Origin: Consotaella salsifontis
GTDB taxonomy: Bacteria > Pseudomonadota > Alphaproteobacteria > Rhizobiales > Rhizobiaceae
Direction: 5' to 3'
Assembly: GCF_900167365.1 (NCBI RefSeq)
Contig: NZ_FUXL01000013.1
Coordinates: 60,909-124,908, forward strand
DNA: 64,000 nt
Shown here in pieces: positions 58,243 through 64,000 of this stretch (the first letter of the stretch is position 1; the number at the start of each line of letters is the position of its first letter). Below the pieces are notes generated by a model. The model had not been told where the DNA came from and did no database searches. It worked only from the letters and a program-made list of their open reading frames with translations. A program made the translations under genes and the position numbers.

Positions 58243-58458
58243 TCACAGCCCCATCGCCGCGAGCTCGCCGCGCGCCCTGTTGAACCACTCGATGCCGAAC
58301 GCGGCCATAAGAACCGACCGAACTTCGGAGGCCTCGCACGAAACCGCCTGCCAATCGGAATCGCGGCCGCGCATGAGCGTGCCGAGGTGGGCGAGCCGGT
58401 CGCCGCGAAAAAGCCGAATGGTGGGGGATTTGCCGTTATTGGCGAAAATCGTAATCAT
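58243..58458 (-). CDS. Small phage protein
   Basis: 71 residues. ITIFANNGKSPTIRLFRGDRL and SEVRSVLMAAFGIEWFNRARGEL. It ends one base before the next start. No family recognised. Confidence 0.6.
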   Translation of the reverse strand: MITIFANNGKSPTIRLFRGDRLAHLGTLMRGRDSDWQAVSCEASEVRSVLMAAFGIEWFNRARGELAAMGL

Positions 58459-58527
58459 GATGGTTCTCCATCTGGTGTTCGGGTCGGGGCGAGTGCCGCG
58501 GCCGGAGAGTCATTTTCAGGAGTGGTT

Positions 58528-58555
58528 GCCGGGGCGATGCGGTGCCCCGGCTTTT
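58528..58555 (+). terminator. Hairpin with T-tract, plus-strand orientation
   Basis: GCCGGGGC / GCCCCGGC stem of eight pairs followed by TTTT on the plus strand, against the direction of the genes around it. It overlaps the end of the next small gene by a single base. Confidence 0.45.
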
Positions 58556-58716
58556 CAAGGTCTCACCAGCCATACCGAGGCCAGACATCTCGGCGGCGGG
58601 CGGTTGCCGTACCAATCGATCCCCGCATCACGCTCGCGGCCGATGGGCAGGCTGCGGGCTAGGTGTCTCGTCGGCGGCGGGAGCGCCACCAAGTGGAGGA
58701 GGAGCCAGAGCGGCAT
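58555..58716 (-). CDS. Small phage protein (53 residues)
   Basis: ATG 58716 to TGA 58555. Hydrophobic start (PLWLLLHLVALPPP) and the stretch RDAGIDWYGNRPPPRCLASVW. The ATG lies two bases after the upstream stop. Coding is plausible but not certain. Confidence 0.45.
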   Translation of the reverse strand: MPLWLLLHLVALPPPTRHLARSLPIGRERDAGIDWYGNRPPPRCLASVWLVRP

Positions 58717-58718
58717 CG

Positions 58719-58922
58719 TCAGGCGTTCTCGGCGATCTTGCGAGCCAACGAGCCATCTGCAAGCGCGGCGCTCGCATCGATCGCCTTGTAAAAGCCGAGG
58801 GACCTCTCGCCGTGAAACAACTCACGTTCGGAGTTCCCACAGGCTGGCGTATTCCGGACTTCGACGCCGATCGCGGCCAGCATCTCTTTCGTCGTGAGTT
58901 CACGAGCCTTGGCGCCACCCAT
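58719..58922 (-). CDS. Small phage protein (67 residues)
   Basis: ATG 58922 (overlaps the upstream stop, TGATG) to TGA 58719. ARELTTKEMLAAIGVEVRN then SERELFHGERSLGFYKAIDAS. Compact helical protein of unknown role. Confidence 0.6.
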   Translation of the reverse strand: MGGAKARELTTKEMLAAIGVEVRNTPACGNSERELFHGERSLGFYKAIDASAALADGSLARKIAENA

Positions 58923-59233
58923 CACGCCGCCGCCATCATGTCGTCGTAGTTGCCCTCGACGTGGGCGCGGGCCTGAGCGTCGATGTCGATGAAGTTGTCG
59001 ATCTGAGATTCTGCCATGTCGGCCCACTCTGGATCGAATGCCTTCTCGATCGCGATGCGGATATCGCGGGCTGGCGTCAGGCATATGCGCCAATCCACGA
59101 CGCGCGCTCCGTCGAAGATGTCGGCCGAGCTTCGGCGGCAGATATCGCTGGCCGCATCCATGCAGTTGCCCTCGATGATCCTGATCGTCCTGGTGCCGTT
59201 GGCACGGGTGAACGCAAGAATGGTGGCGAACAT
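58922..59233 (-). CDS. Phage hypothetical protein
   Basis: 103 residues from ATG 59233 (AGGA site). MFATILAFTRANGTRTIRIIEG, then a helical part with FDPEWADMAESQIDNFIDI. A copy of the AAAATGGT octamer lies at 59,246-59,253 in its leader. Confidence 0.65.
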   Translation of the reverse strand: MFATILAFTRANGTRTIRIIEGNCMDAASDICRRSSADIFDGARVVDWRICLTPARDIRIAIEKAFDPEWADMAESQIDNFIDIDAQARAHVEGNYDDMMAAA

Positions 59234-59273
59234 TGTTGATCCTGTAAAATGGTGGCTGCGGGCAAAAAAACGC

Positions 59274-59432
59274 CTAAGGCCGGCAGTAGAAGATCGTGTA
59301 GAGCGACCCGGCGTCGGTGGCGGTATTGACAGCAGCGCCAGTCGCCTCATGCTCGGTCTCGAATGGCATAGTCATACCATCGTCTTCGCTCAAAACATAA
59401 CGGAGCTTGTCTCTGAAGATGTAGAACGTCAT
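59274..59432 (-). CDS. Small phage protein after an operator-like promoter
   Basis: 52 residues from ATG 59432 (GAGGTG site). MTFYIFRDKLRYVLSEDDG then ATDAGSLYTIFYCRP. A GTG at 59,462 lies upstream of the predicted transcription start and is unlikely. The promoter at 59,463-59,491 and paired octamers precede it. Confidence 0.55.
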   Translation of the reverse strand: MTFYIFRDKLRYVLSEDDGMTMPFETEHEATGAAVNTATDAGSLYTIFYCRP

Positions 59433-59462
59433 CGACATCACCTCTTCGCCATCGATGATCAC

Positions 59463-59491
59463 TGTCTACCATCTCACCATTTTACCGTCAA
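59463..59491 (-). promoter_or_regulatory. Promoter with octamer pair (operator candidate)
   Basis: Minus strand: -35 TTGACG (59,491-59,486), 17-base spacer, -10 TAGACA (59,468-59,463). ACCATTTT (59,476-59,483) and its reverse complement AAAATGGT (59,496-59,503) flank the -35, as an inverted pair 12 bases apart. Confidence 0.6.
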
Positions 59492-59503
59492 CAGAAAAAT
59501 GGT

Positions 59504-59532
59504 AAAAAAGAAGGCGCCTCCCGCGGCGCCTT
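59504..59532 (-). terminator. Rho-independent terminator after the small HTH gene
   Basis: AAGGCGCC / GGCGCCTT stem of eight pairs, six-base loop, then CTTTTTT on the minus strand. It ends the leftward transcript of the gene at 59,555 just before the next promoter. Confidence 0.85.
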
Positions 59533-59554
59533 GAATGTCTTGCTTTACGGCTGT

Positions 59555-59776
59555 CTACTTGGAGCGCCAGGGCTCCAGCCCGGCCGCGAGCGCGGCGAGC
59601 GCCAGGCCAATCTCCGGAGGCGGCACGAGGCGATCCTTGTGCCCCTCCGGCAGCTTCCAGCGCCACACTTTCGACCGTCCGCTGTCAGGCCATCCTATCG
59701 CCCGCGCCAGGGCAAGATCGGACAGGCCGTGCGCCTCCTGAAACGCTTGGATATCGGAGCCGGTCAAATCCATCAT
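59555..59776 (-). CDS. Small phage HTH protein
   Basis: 73 residues. FQEAHGLSDLALARAIGWPDS then GRSKVWRWKLPEGHKDRLVP has an HTH-like core with a tryptophan-rich turn and a Pro-rich continuation. Probable DNA-binding protein. Start overlaps the upstream stop (ATGA). Confidence 0.7.
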   Translation of the reverse strand: MMDLTGSDIQAFQEAHGLSDLALARAIGWPDSGRSKVWRWKLPEGHKDRLVPPPEIGLALAALAAGLEPWRSK

Positions 59777-60210
59777 CGATCATACTCCGCCCACGCCCAG
59801 GCGAGGCACCGGGAGAAATCACCCGTCCATGCGAGCGCGTCCGGATGCGCCATCGCGCCTGGCTCCAGTCTGTCGGCGATCCACGGCGCGGGTGGCGGAT
59901 CATCCGGCCGCGTGGCAAGCGGCCGCTCGTGGAGCATCCGCCACAGCTTCGGGCCGTCGCGGCTCTTGAGACAGACGGCCGTCGTCAGGATCGGTGTCCC
60001 GTCATCGTGGTAAAGCGTCGCCAACATGGTGTTGCGCGTCGCGTGGCTTGAAGCGAGGTGATAGCCTTCGCAGCCGGGCACGGCGGGCTTGCCGCCCGTC
60101 AGCGCGCTGTCGAGGATCGGCCGCATCATCTCGATGACGGTGTCGGCCACGGCCTCCCGTGGCTGTCTCGCCCGGTGGCCTGTGTCGAGGGTGACATGGC
60201 TAAAGTACAC
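59773..60210 (-). CDS. Phage hypothetical protein
   Basis: 145 residues. A long mixed alpha/beta sequence (MYFSHVTLDTGHRARQ, GYHLASSHATRNTMLATLYHDDG, MLHERPLATRPDDPP, FSRCLAWAWAEY). One base separates it from the upstream gene's stop. Not recognised. Confidence 0.65.
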   Translation of the reverse strand: MYFSHVTLDTGHRARQPREAVADTVIEMMRPILDSALTGGKPAVPGCEGYHLASSHATRNTMLATLYHDDGTPILTTAVCLKSRDGPKLWRMLHERPLATRPDDPPPAPWIADRLEPGAMAHPDALAWTGDFSRCLAWAWAEYDR

Positions 60211-60211
60211 C

Positions 60212-60448
60212 TCACACCCTCCTTAGCCCAAGACTTTGGATAAAATGGATATGAGGGCGACCATCCGGTGACACCGAGCCTTGGTAGCCGATGTGCCTTC
60301 CGCCGACAAAAACACCATGGCGGATACAGCTCGGGTCGCCATCGATTTCTTTGTCGATCTCATAGTCGCGTTGGATCGCATGGAGCAGCGCCGTGCGGAG
60401 CTGCTTGGGATTGGTCGCCGAAAACTTGACGTGAGAATAGTCGGTCAT
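60212..60448 (-). CDS. Phage hypothetical protein
   Basis: 78 residues from ATG 60448, overlapping the upstream stop (TGATG). DYSHVKFSATNPKQLRTALLHAI then HGVFVGGRHIGYQGSVSPDGRPHIHF. Unknown. Confidence 0.6.
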   Translation of the reverse strand: MTDYSHVKFSATNPKQLRTALLHAIQRDYEIDKEIDGDPSCIRHGVFVGGRHIGYQGSVSPDGRPHIHFIQSLGLRRV

Positions 60449-60852
60449 CACAGGTCGCTCTTCGGATCGTAGAAGCGGCGGGCAAACTCATCGTGCTTGG
60501 CCATGCGGCGGTCGGTCTCGATGCTGGCATCAAGGCGCCGGCTGACCTCGGCGCGATACTCGGCGATCAGGCCATCGACTTCCGCGAGCTTGTCGGCGGG
60601 AATCTGAGAGTGGGCATAGGTGATGATGGTCTTTTTGCCTTCTTGCCGGGAGCCTGCCTGGAATTTGAGGCAAGGGCCGTGCTCGCCATACTCGACGCGC
60701 TCGAATGATGTTGTGCAGATGGCCCCGCAGCGCAGCTCGAGCTCCCAGCACGCCTCTGTGAAATTGTGATCGGAAATGAGTTCGCGCTCGGTGATGATCG
60801 AAATGGTGATTTCCGATCCGCGCGGCGTCGTGAACGAAACGGACTTGGTCAT
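60448..60852 (-). CDS. Phage hypothetical protein
   Basis: 134 residues. Beta-rich first half (SVSFTTPRGSEITISIITE; ICTTSFERVEYGEHGPCLKF) and a charged C-terminal helix (LAEVDGLIAEYRAEVSRRLDAS). First gene after the palindromic operator at 60,915, so it heads an early leftward transcript. Confidence 0.65.
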   Translation of the reverse strand: MTKSVSFTTPRGSEITISIITERELISDHNFTEACWELELRCGAICTTSFERVEYGEHGPCLKFQAGSRQEGKKTIITYAHSQIPADKLAEVDGLIAEYRAEVSRRLDASIETDRRMAKHDEFARRFYDPKSDL

Positions 60853-60914
60853 TTTCGGCTCCTGCCCCTGATCCCCGAGGCGCGGTCATCAGCTCGCTGC
60901 TGACAGCTTAAATA

Positions 60915-60931
60915 TGTATCGTGACGATACA
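60915..60931. promoter_or_regulatory. 17-bp palindromic operator TGTATCG-TGA-CGATACA
   Basis: Perfect seven-base arms around a three-base centre. On the minus strand TTGCAA lies just upstream and CATATT/TATTTA just downstream at 17-19 bases, so the palindrome sits in the spacer of a promoter reading into 60,852. This is a typical CI-like repressor site. Confidence 0.65.
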
Positions 60932-60963
60932 GATTGCAAGGGGGGGATTTGAGAAAATGTTGT

Positions 60964-61386
60964 TCACCGCCCGCACCAGACATTGCCGCGGTTCGGCCAC
61001 GGCTGGGCGAGGTTCTCGCGGATCAGAGCATCGCCAGCATCTCGGCCGTCGGAGAGATCGATCTTGACCAGGGCGCGCCCATAGCGGCCGCTCTCTCCGC
61101 TCCAGTGGATTTGGTATCCCTTTCCCATCATCTCGCGTAGACGGTCGCGAGAGGCGACAGCAAGCCGCTTTTCGGCTGCACATTCTGGATGGGATAACTC
61201 GGGCGCGTCGACTAATTCGAGGCGCCATTTTCGCCCGGCCTCCCAGCCCGTGTCGCCGTCGACGATGCATGTCAGGTGCCGCGCGGCGCGGTTGCCGCCA
61301 GTGCAAACAGGGAGAGGATCTGCCTCTGCCGGATGGTTGATCGTCACGACAAAGCCGGCCAGCATCAGCGCTATTCCGATCTTCAT
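60964..61386 (-). CDS. Secreted SNase-like thermonuclease
   Basis: 140 residues. N-terminal signal (GIALMLAGFVVTINHPAEA). Staphylococcal-nuclease-type residues: DGDT (43-46), WRLELVDAPE (54-63, Thr of the classical DTPE is Ala) and a later GRYGRALV Arg. It is probably a periplasmic nuclease; the lost Thr may lower activity. It overlaps the next gene upstream (ATGA). Confidence 0.8.
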   Translation of the reverse strand: MKIGIALMLAGFVVTINHPAEADPLPVCTGGNRAARHLTCIVDGDTGWEAGRKWRLELVDAPELSHPECAAEKRLAVASRDRLREMMGKGYQIHWSGESGRYGRALVKIDLSDGRDAGDALIRENLAQPWPNRGNVWCGR

Positions 61387-61580
61387 TCACCAGCCCTCTC
61401 ACAAGCCCTCATCACGATCCTCGCGCCGTGGCGCAGGATAAGCGACTCGCCTGGATAATGCTTGGCCGCCAACGGAAGCGCATCGCGCGCCACAACGAAC
61501 CTGTCAAAGCTGGCCACCCACTCGTCACCCTGCGGGTCTTCGCGCTCGATGACAAACTGATGCGGGGTGCGGATCGCCAT
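61383..61580 (-). CDS. Small phage protein
   Basis: 65 residues. FVIEREDPQGDEWVASFDRFVVARDALPLAAKHYPGESLILRHG is typical of short phage proteins with an alpha/beta layout. Its stop overlaps the nuclease start (ATGA). Unknown. Confidence 0.65.
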   Translation of the reverse strand: MAIRTPHQFVIEREDPQGDEWVASFDRFVVARDALPLAAKHYPGESLILRHGARIVMRACERAGE

Positions 61581-61628
61581 GATGGATCAATGTTCACCGT
61601 TCGTTCTCTTCTCCATAAAGCGAGAAAG

Positions 61629-61646
61629 GGCGCCAATCAAGGCGCC
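61629..61646 (-). terminator. Weak hairpin after the primase gene
   Basis: GGCGCC / GGCGCC with a six-base loop, then CTTTC on the minus strand, 46 bases after the primase stop. Weak evidence. Confidence 0.35.
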
Positions 61647-61691
61647 GCTATCGCTTTCGTGCCGTCTACGGCATCCATGTCGATCAGACCC

Positions 61692-63911
61692 TCACGCCGC
61701 AGCTCTGACGTATGTCGTCAGCCGGTCAGGATGCTTGAGGTCGGTGCCCTTCACGTCCTCTCGCATGAGCACACCATCGTCGATCCACGCATCGATCATC
61801 CGCTCAATCCGCGCGTGCTCTGCCGATTTAGCCCTGCCCTCCGGCAGGTCGATTTGCAGGATATCGGCCACCTGATGCCCGATCCAGTCTTTCGACTGGT
61901 AATTATAGGTCAGCGACATGCCAGCCGCGCGGGCCTTGATCAAGTCGATCTGCTCAGCCGGAACCCCCTTGATCATGTCGGCTTTCGTTGGCAACTGCCA
62001 TGCCGTGACAACCGGCGCGTGATCCTGCTTGAGCATGGCGACATTGCCTCGAGCGTGGCGCTGACGGCCGTTGCCGAGCCCAACCGACACGATGTGTCGC
62101 CAATCCGCACGATGCGACAGCGGCGTCAGATTGGCCTTGCCATAGGTGATCGAGAAATAGCCGAACCGATCGTCTGGCGAGAGGCTTGCCGCCTTGGCCT
62201 GATCCTCCGTCATCCGGTTGAGCACACGCACCGACCTGGCCGCGCCGATCAGCGACACCGCGCCGCGGGCATCGTCTACCGTCGCCTCGCGGTCAGCAAC
62301 CTTGCGCAGATGATGGACGATGTCGATCGCGCAATTCGCGTCGTTGGCGATCTGAGCCCACAACTTGGCGACCTTGTCGATGGCGCCGTTATCGTTCTCG
62401 TTGACGCCGTGCGTCGACACGAACGGGTCTATGATCGCCACGTCGATGCGGTTTTTGGCGAGTTGCTGCACTACCGCCTCGACGATCGGCCGTTGGATTT
62501 TTAGGCCGGTGCGCCGATCGTCGATCGCGACGACAACCTCCTGCTCACGGCCACTGTCGACGAAGAGATAGCCGTCGATGTCCTCGCGCGTCAGGCCGAA
62601 ATGGATGCATGCCGCCATGATGCGCCGATCGAGCTCGTCGCGCGGATCTTCAGCGTTGAAGAGCCAGACGCGCAACCGCTGAGGCGGGGCGACACCGTTC
62701 AGCGCCTTGCCACTGGCCATGGCCAGTGCCTCGACGATACTATTGGATGTCTTGCCGATACCGCCAGGCGCCACCGTCACCGAGACATATTTGCGGATAT
62801 AGTGCTGGCCGAATGCGAACTCACGGCGCGGCAAGGTCGACGGATCGACCCAGGCAAACGGCGTCAGGACAATGGGGCTGTCGTCGGTCGCTTCACCCCC
62901 TGCCGGCGCGGTGTCGTCGATCTTCCCGCTGCCCCACTCGATGCTCGCCGCTCCGCCGCCCTTGGCGAGGCCGGTGGCGATCATCTGTTTCACATCCACA
63001 AGGCGGGTGTTGTCCTCGCGAAAGGTCGGCTCCGGAATATCGCGCGGGTGGTTCATGCCAGCCTCAAGGCCGCGGCGGATCTTGGCGCGCACCTCACGAT
63101 CGCCGTCGGTCTCAAGCAGACCATTGGCAATTGCCGCGCCGAATAGCCGGTCCTCGGCTTCATCCCGCGATAACACGTCGGCCCCGACGAGCTGTCCCAT
63201 CGAAAAGGCGCTGGCGTTGAGCTGATAGCCTCGGCTGCCCCTCCCCGTCTCCGCCAATTCGCGCATCTCGGCGTCGACTGCATGCTCGACGTAGGGCGCC
63301 AAGTCGCGAGACGGCGCCGACGCTGGCGCGACGGATGGACTGGTCGCCTTCGGCTGCTCTGCTTTCTTGGTCACGGCATCGATGAGCCACGCCGGCGCCT
63401 CGGCGATCGGCAGATTGTTGTCCCACGAATAGATGCCACCGTCGGCCATGACGCTACCAGGCGCAATGACATAACCGCCCGTGCCGCGGGTATCGACGCC
63501 GGGCGCGATAGCCGCCTTGTTCCTCACGCCGTCGACGTGGCGCCAGAAATAATGTGTGCCGCCGCTCGGCGTCGTCGCCGTGAGCGTCTCGGGTAAAGCA
63601 CCGTTCTTCACCTCCATTTCCGCCAGCCACGCGCGGCCGTCAGCGTGATCCGGAGGAACGTCGATGTCGAGCACCCACGCGCCGATCGCCTCGCCTGTAG
63701 GGATGCCCACCATGGCGGATGGATATTTCCGTTCCCACCACGCGCTCACGATGGCCTGCCGTGTGGTCGCGTCCTTGAGCCCGCGCGGCGTGAGCGGCGA
63801 CTTGGCGTCCCTGATCTCGCCCGTCTCTGGGTCGTGCTCCTCGCCGGCGCGGCAGGGGAAGACGGGCCATCCGCGATCACGGTAGGAGAGAGCTAGGTCG
63901 ATTGGGGTCAT
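61692..63911 (-). CDS. Primase-polymerase / RepA-type helicase
   Basis: 739 residues from ATG 63911 (AGGA site). N-terminal prim-pol domain: SALxY-like start (IDLALSYRDRGWPVFPC), VLDID (80-84) acid pair and SGGTHYFWR (116-124). The C-terminal RecA-like helicase has Walker A APGGIGKTS (381-389), NAEDP and Walker B VAIIDPFVS. It should start phage DNA replication. It is the last gene on the right and is preceded by the repeat-rich promoter region. Confidence 0.93.
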   Translation of the reverse strand: MTPIDLALSYRDRGWPVFPCRAGEEHDPETGEIRDAKSPLTPRGLKDATTRQAIVSAWWERKYPSAMVGIPTGEAIGAWVLDIDVPPDHADGRAWLAEMEVKNGALPETLTATTPSGGTHYFWRHVDGVRNKAAIAPGVDTRGTGGYVIAPGSVMADGGIYSWDNNLPIAEAPAWLIDAVTKKAEQPKATSPSVAPASAPSRDLAPYVEHAVDAEMRELAETGRGSRGYQLNASAFSMGQLVGADVLSRDEAEDRLFGAAIANGLLETDGDREVRAKIRRGLEAGMNHPRDIPEPTFREDNTRLVDVKQMIATGLAKGGGAASIEWGSGKIDDTAPAGGEATDDSPIVLTPFAWVDPSTLPRREFAFGQHYIRKYVSVTVAPGGIGKTSNSIVEALAMASGKALNGVAPPQRLRVWLFNAEDPRDELDRRIMAACIHFGLTREDIDGYLFVDSGREQEVVVAIDDRRTGLKIQRPIVEAVVQQLAKNRIDVAIIDPFVSTHGVNENDNGAIDKVAKLWAQIANDANCAIDIVHHLRKVADREATVDDARGAVSLIGAARSVRVLNRMTEDQAKAASLSPDDRFGYFSITYGKANLTPLSHRADWRHIVSVGLGNGRQRHARGNVAMLKQDHAPVVTAWQLPTKADMIKGVPAEQIDLIKARAAGMSLTYNYQSKDWIGHQVADILQIDLPEGRAKSAEHARIERMIDAWIDDGVLMREDVKGTDLKHPDRLTTYVRAAA

Positions 63912-63925
63912 TTCATCGTCCTATC

Positions 63926-63988
63926 TTGCGCATAATTTTGCGTACTGACGCTTGACACCCGTGCGTTAATGCGCAAATATATACGCAC
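63926..63988. promoter_or_regulatory. Early control region with repeated TGCG half-sites
   Basis: Half-sites TTGCGCA, TTGCGTA, GTGCGTT, GCGCAA and ACGCAC lie in 63 AT-rich bases, including a GTGCGT-16-ACGCAC inverted pair (63,961-63,988). A rightward TTGACA (63,952-63,957) with an AT-rich -10 (63,975-63,982) reads out of the window, and the primase gene reads leftward from here, so it looks like the divergent early operator of the phage. Confidence 0.55.
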
Positions 63989-64000
63989 CAAAGGGGGCCG

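Larger units (their letters stand above)
27293..64000. mobile_element. Temperate siphovirus prophage (HK97-type head, long-tail module), right end outside window
   Basis: From the tRNA-Thr fragment to the window edge, nearly all genes are phage-type and mostly on the minus strand in the order lysis, tail, head, packaging, replication when read from left. The structural genes look complete: TerS, TerL, portal, protease, capsid, connectors, tail tube, chaperones, tape measure, tip and fibres, holin, endolysin, spanins. No broken structural gene was seen. Integrase and main repressor are not in the window. Confidence 0.93.

Noticed and set aside
61428..62504. 358-codon plus-strand frame opposite the primase/helicase
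   Set aside because: Antisense shadow; the helicase motifs are on the minus strand.

Overview
The window looks like an alphaproteobacterial, probably Hyphomicrobiales, chromosome segment. The left 27 kb is GC-rich host DNA. It carries purine-salvage genes, a urease cluster and bacterial homologues of methanofuran/tetrahydromethanopterin cofactor genes; the last group is typical of methylotrophs. I cannot name a genus from sequence alone. The right 36.7 kb is most of one temperate siphovirus genome.

Host part. At 1-10.2 kb is a nearly complete purine-to-glyoxylate route: the start of an ABC transporter ATPase, xdhC-xdhB-xdhA, uraH, an HAD phosphatase, a metallophosphoesterase, a fused allantoinase/OHCU decarboxylase, allantoicase (alc) and ureidoglycolate lyase (allA). 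Only a urate oxidase is missing. Both alc and allA release urea, and the urease cluster follows at 13-21.5 kb (ureG, ureF, a YrhK-like membrane protein, ureE, ureC, ureB, ureA, ureD, all on the minus strand). That cluster is interrupted by plus-strand genes for small secreted proteins, by a likely YjhX(TopAI)-YjhQ toxin-antitoxin pair and by an HD hydrolase. Between allA and an aldo/keto reductase sits a tandem array of three DUF2019 genes, two of them preceded by the same in-frame peptide remnant; this looks like an orphan immunity array. At 21.6-24.6 kb are three genes of the cofactor pathway for H4MPT-linked C1 transfer, one of them a MfnB-FolB fusion. A stand-alone Lrp-type ligand-binding domain, a small HTH protein and a Cache-GGDEF diguanylate cyclase end the host part.

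Prophage. At 27,293-27,345 is the 3' half of a tRNA-Thr(GGU) gene, which I read as one attachment site. Everything to the right is phage-like and the prophage runs off the right edge. From left to right, mostly on the minus strand: a Rha/antirepressor-like gene with a structured upstream region; nucleotide-metabolism genes (P-loop kinase, DUF1937); an HTH-phosphoesterase; a secreted trypsin-like protease with its own promoter and terminator; a lysis cassette (nested spanins, holin-like protein, muramidase endolysin); tail fibres and tail-tip protein; tape measure; tail chaperone pair with a probable -1 frameshift; tail tube; head-tail connectors; HK97-type capsid, protease and portal; TerL, TerS and HNH; a DnaA-domain-IV protein, VRR-NUC nuclease and ProQ/FinO protein; a run of tiny overlapping genes; a secreted SNase; and a primase-polymerase/helicase. 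No integrase is in the window. It should lie beyond 64,000 next to the intact tRNA-Thr.

Four different palindromic or repeated operator-like sequences mark the prophage control points: near 28.63 kb, 35.38 kb, 60.92 kb and 63.93-63.99 kb. An octamer repeated at 33.19, 59.25 and 59.48 kb may mark a small phage regulon. A G-rich, strongly folded segment at 56.67-56.73 kb beside the DnaA-like gene is my best candidate for a phage replication origin.
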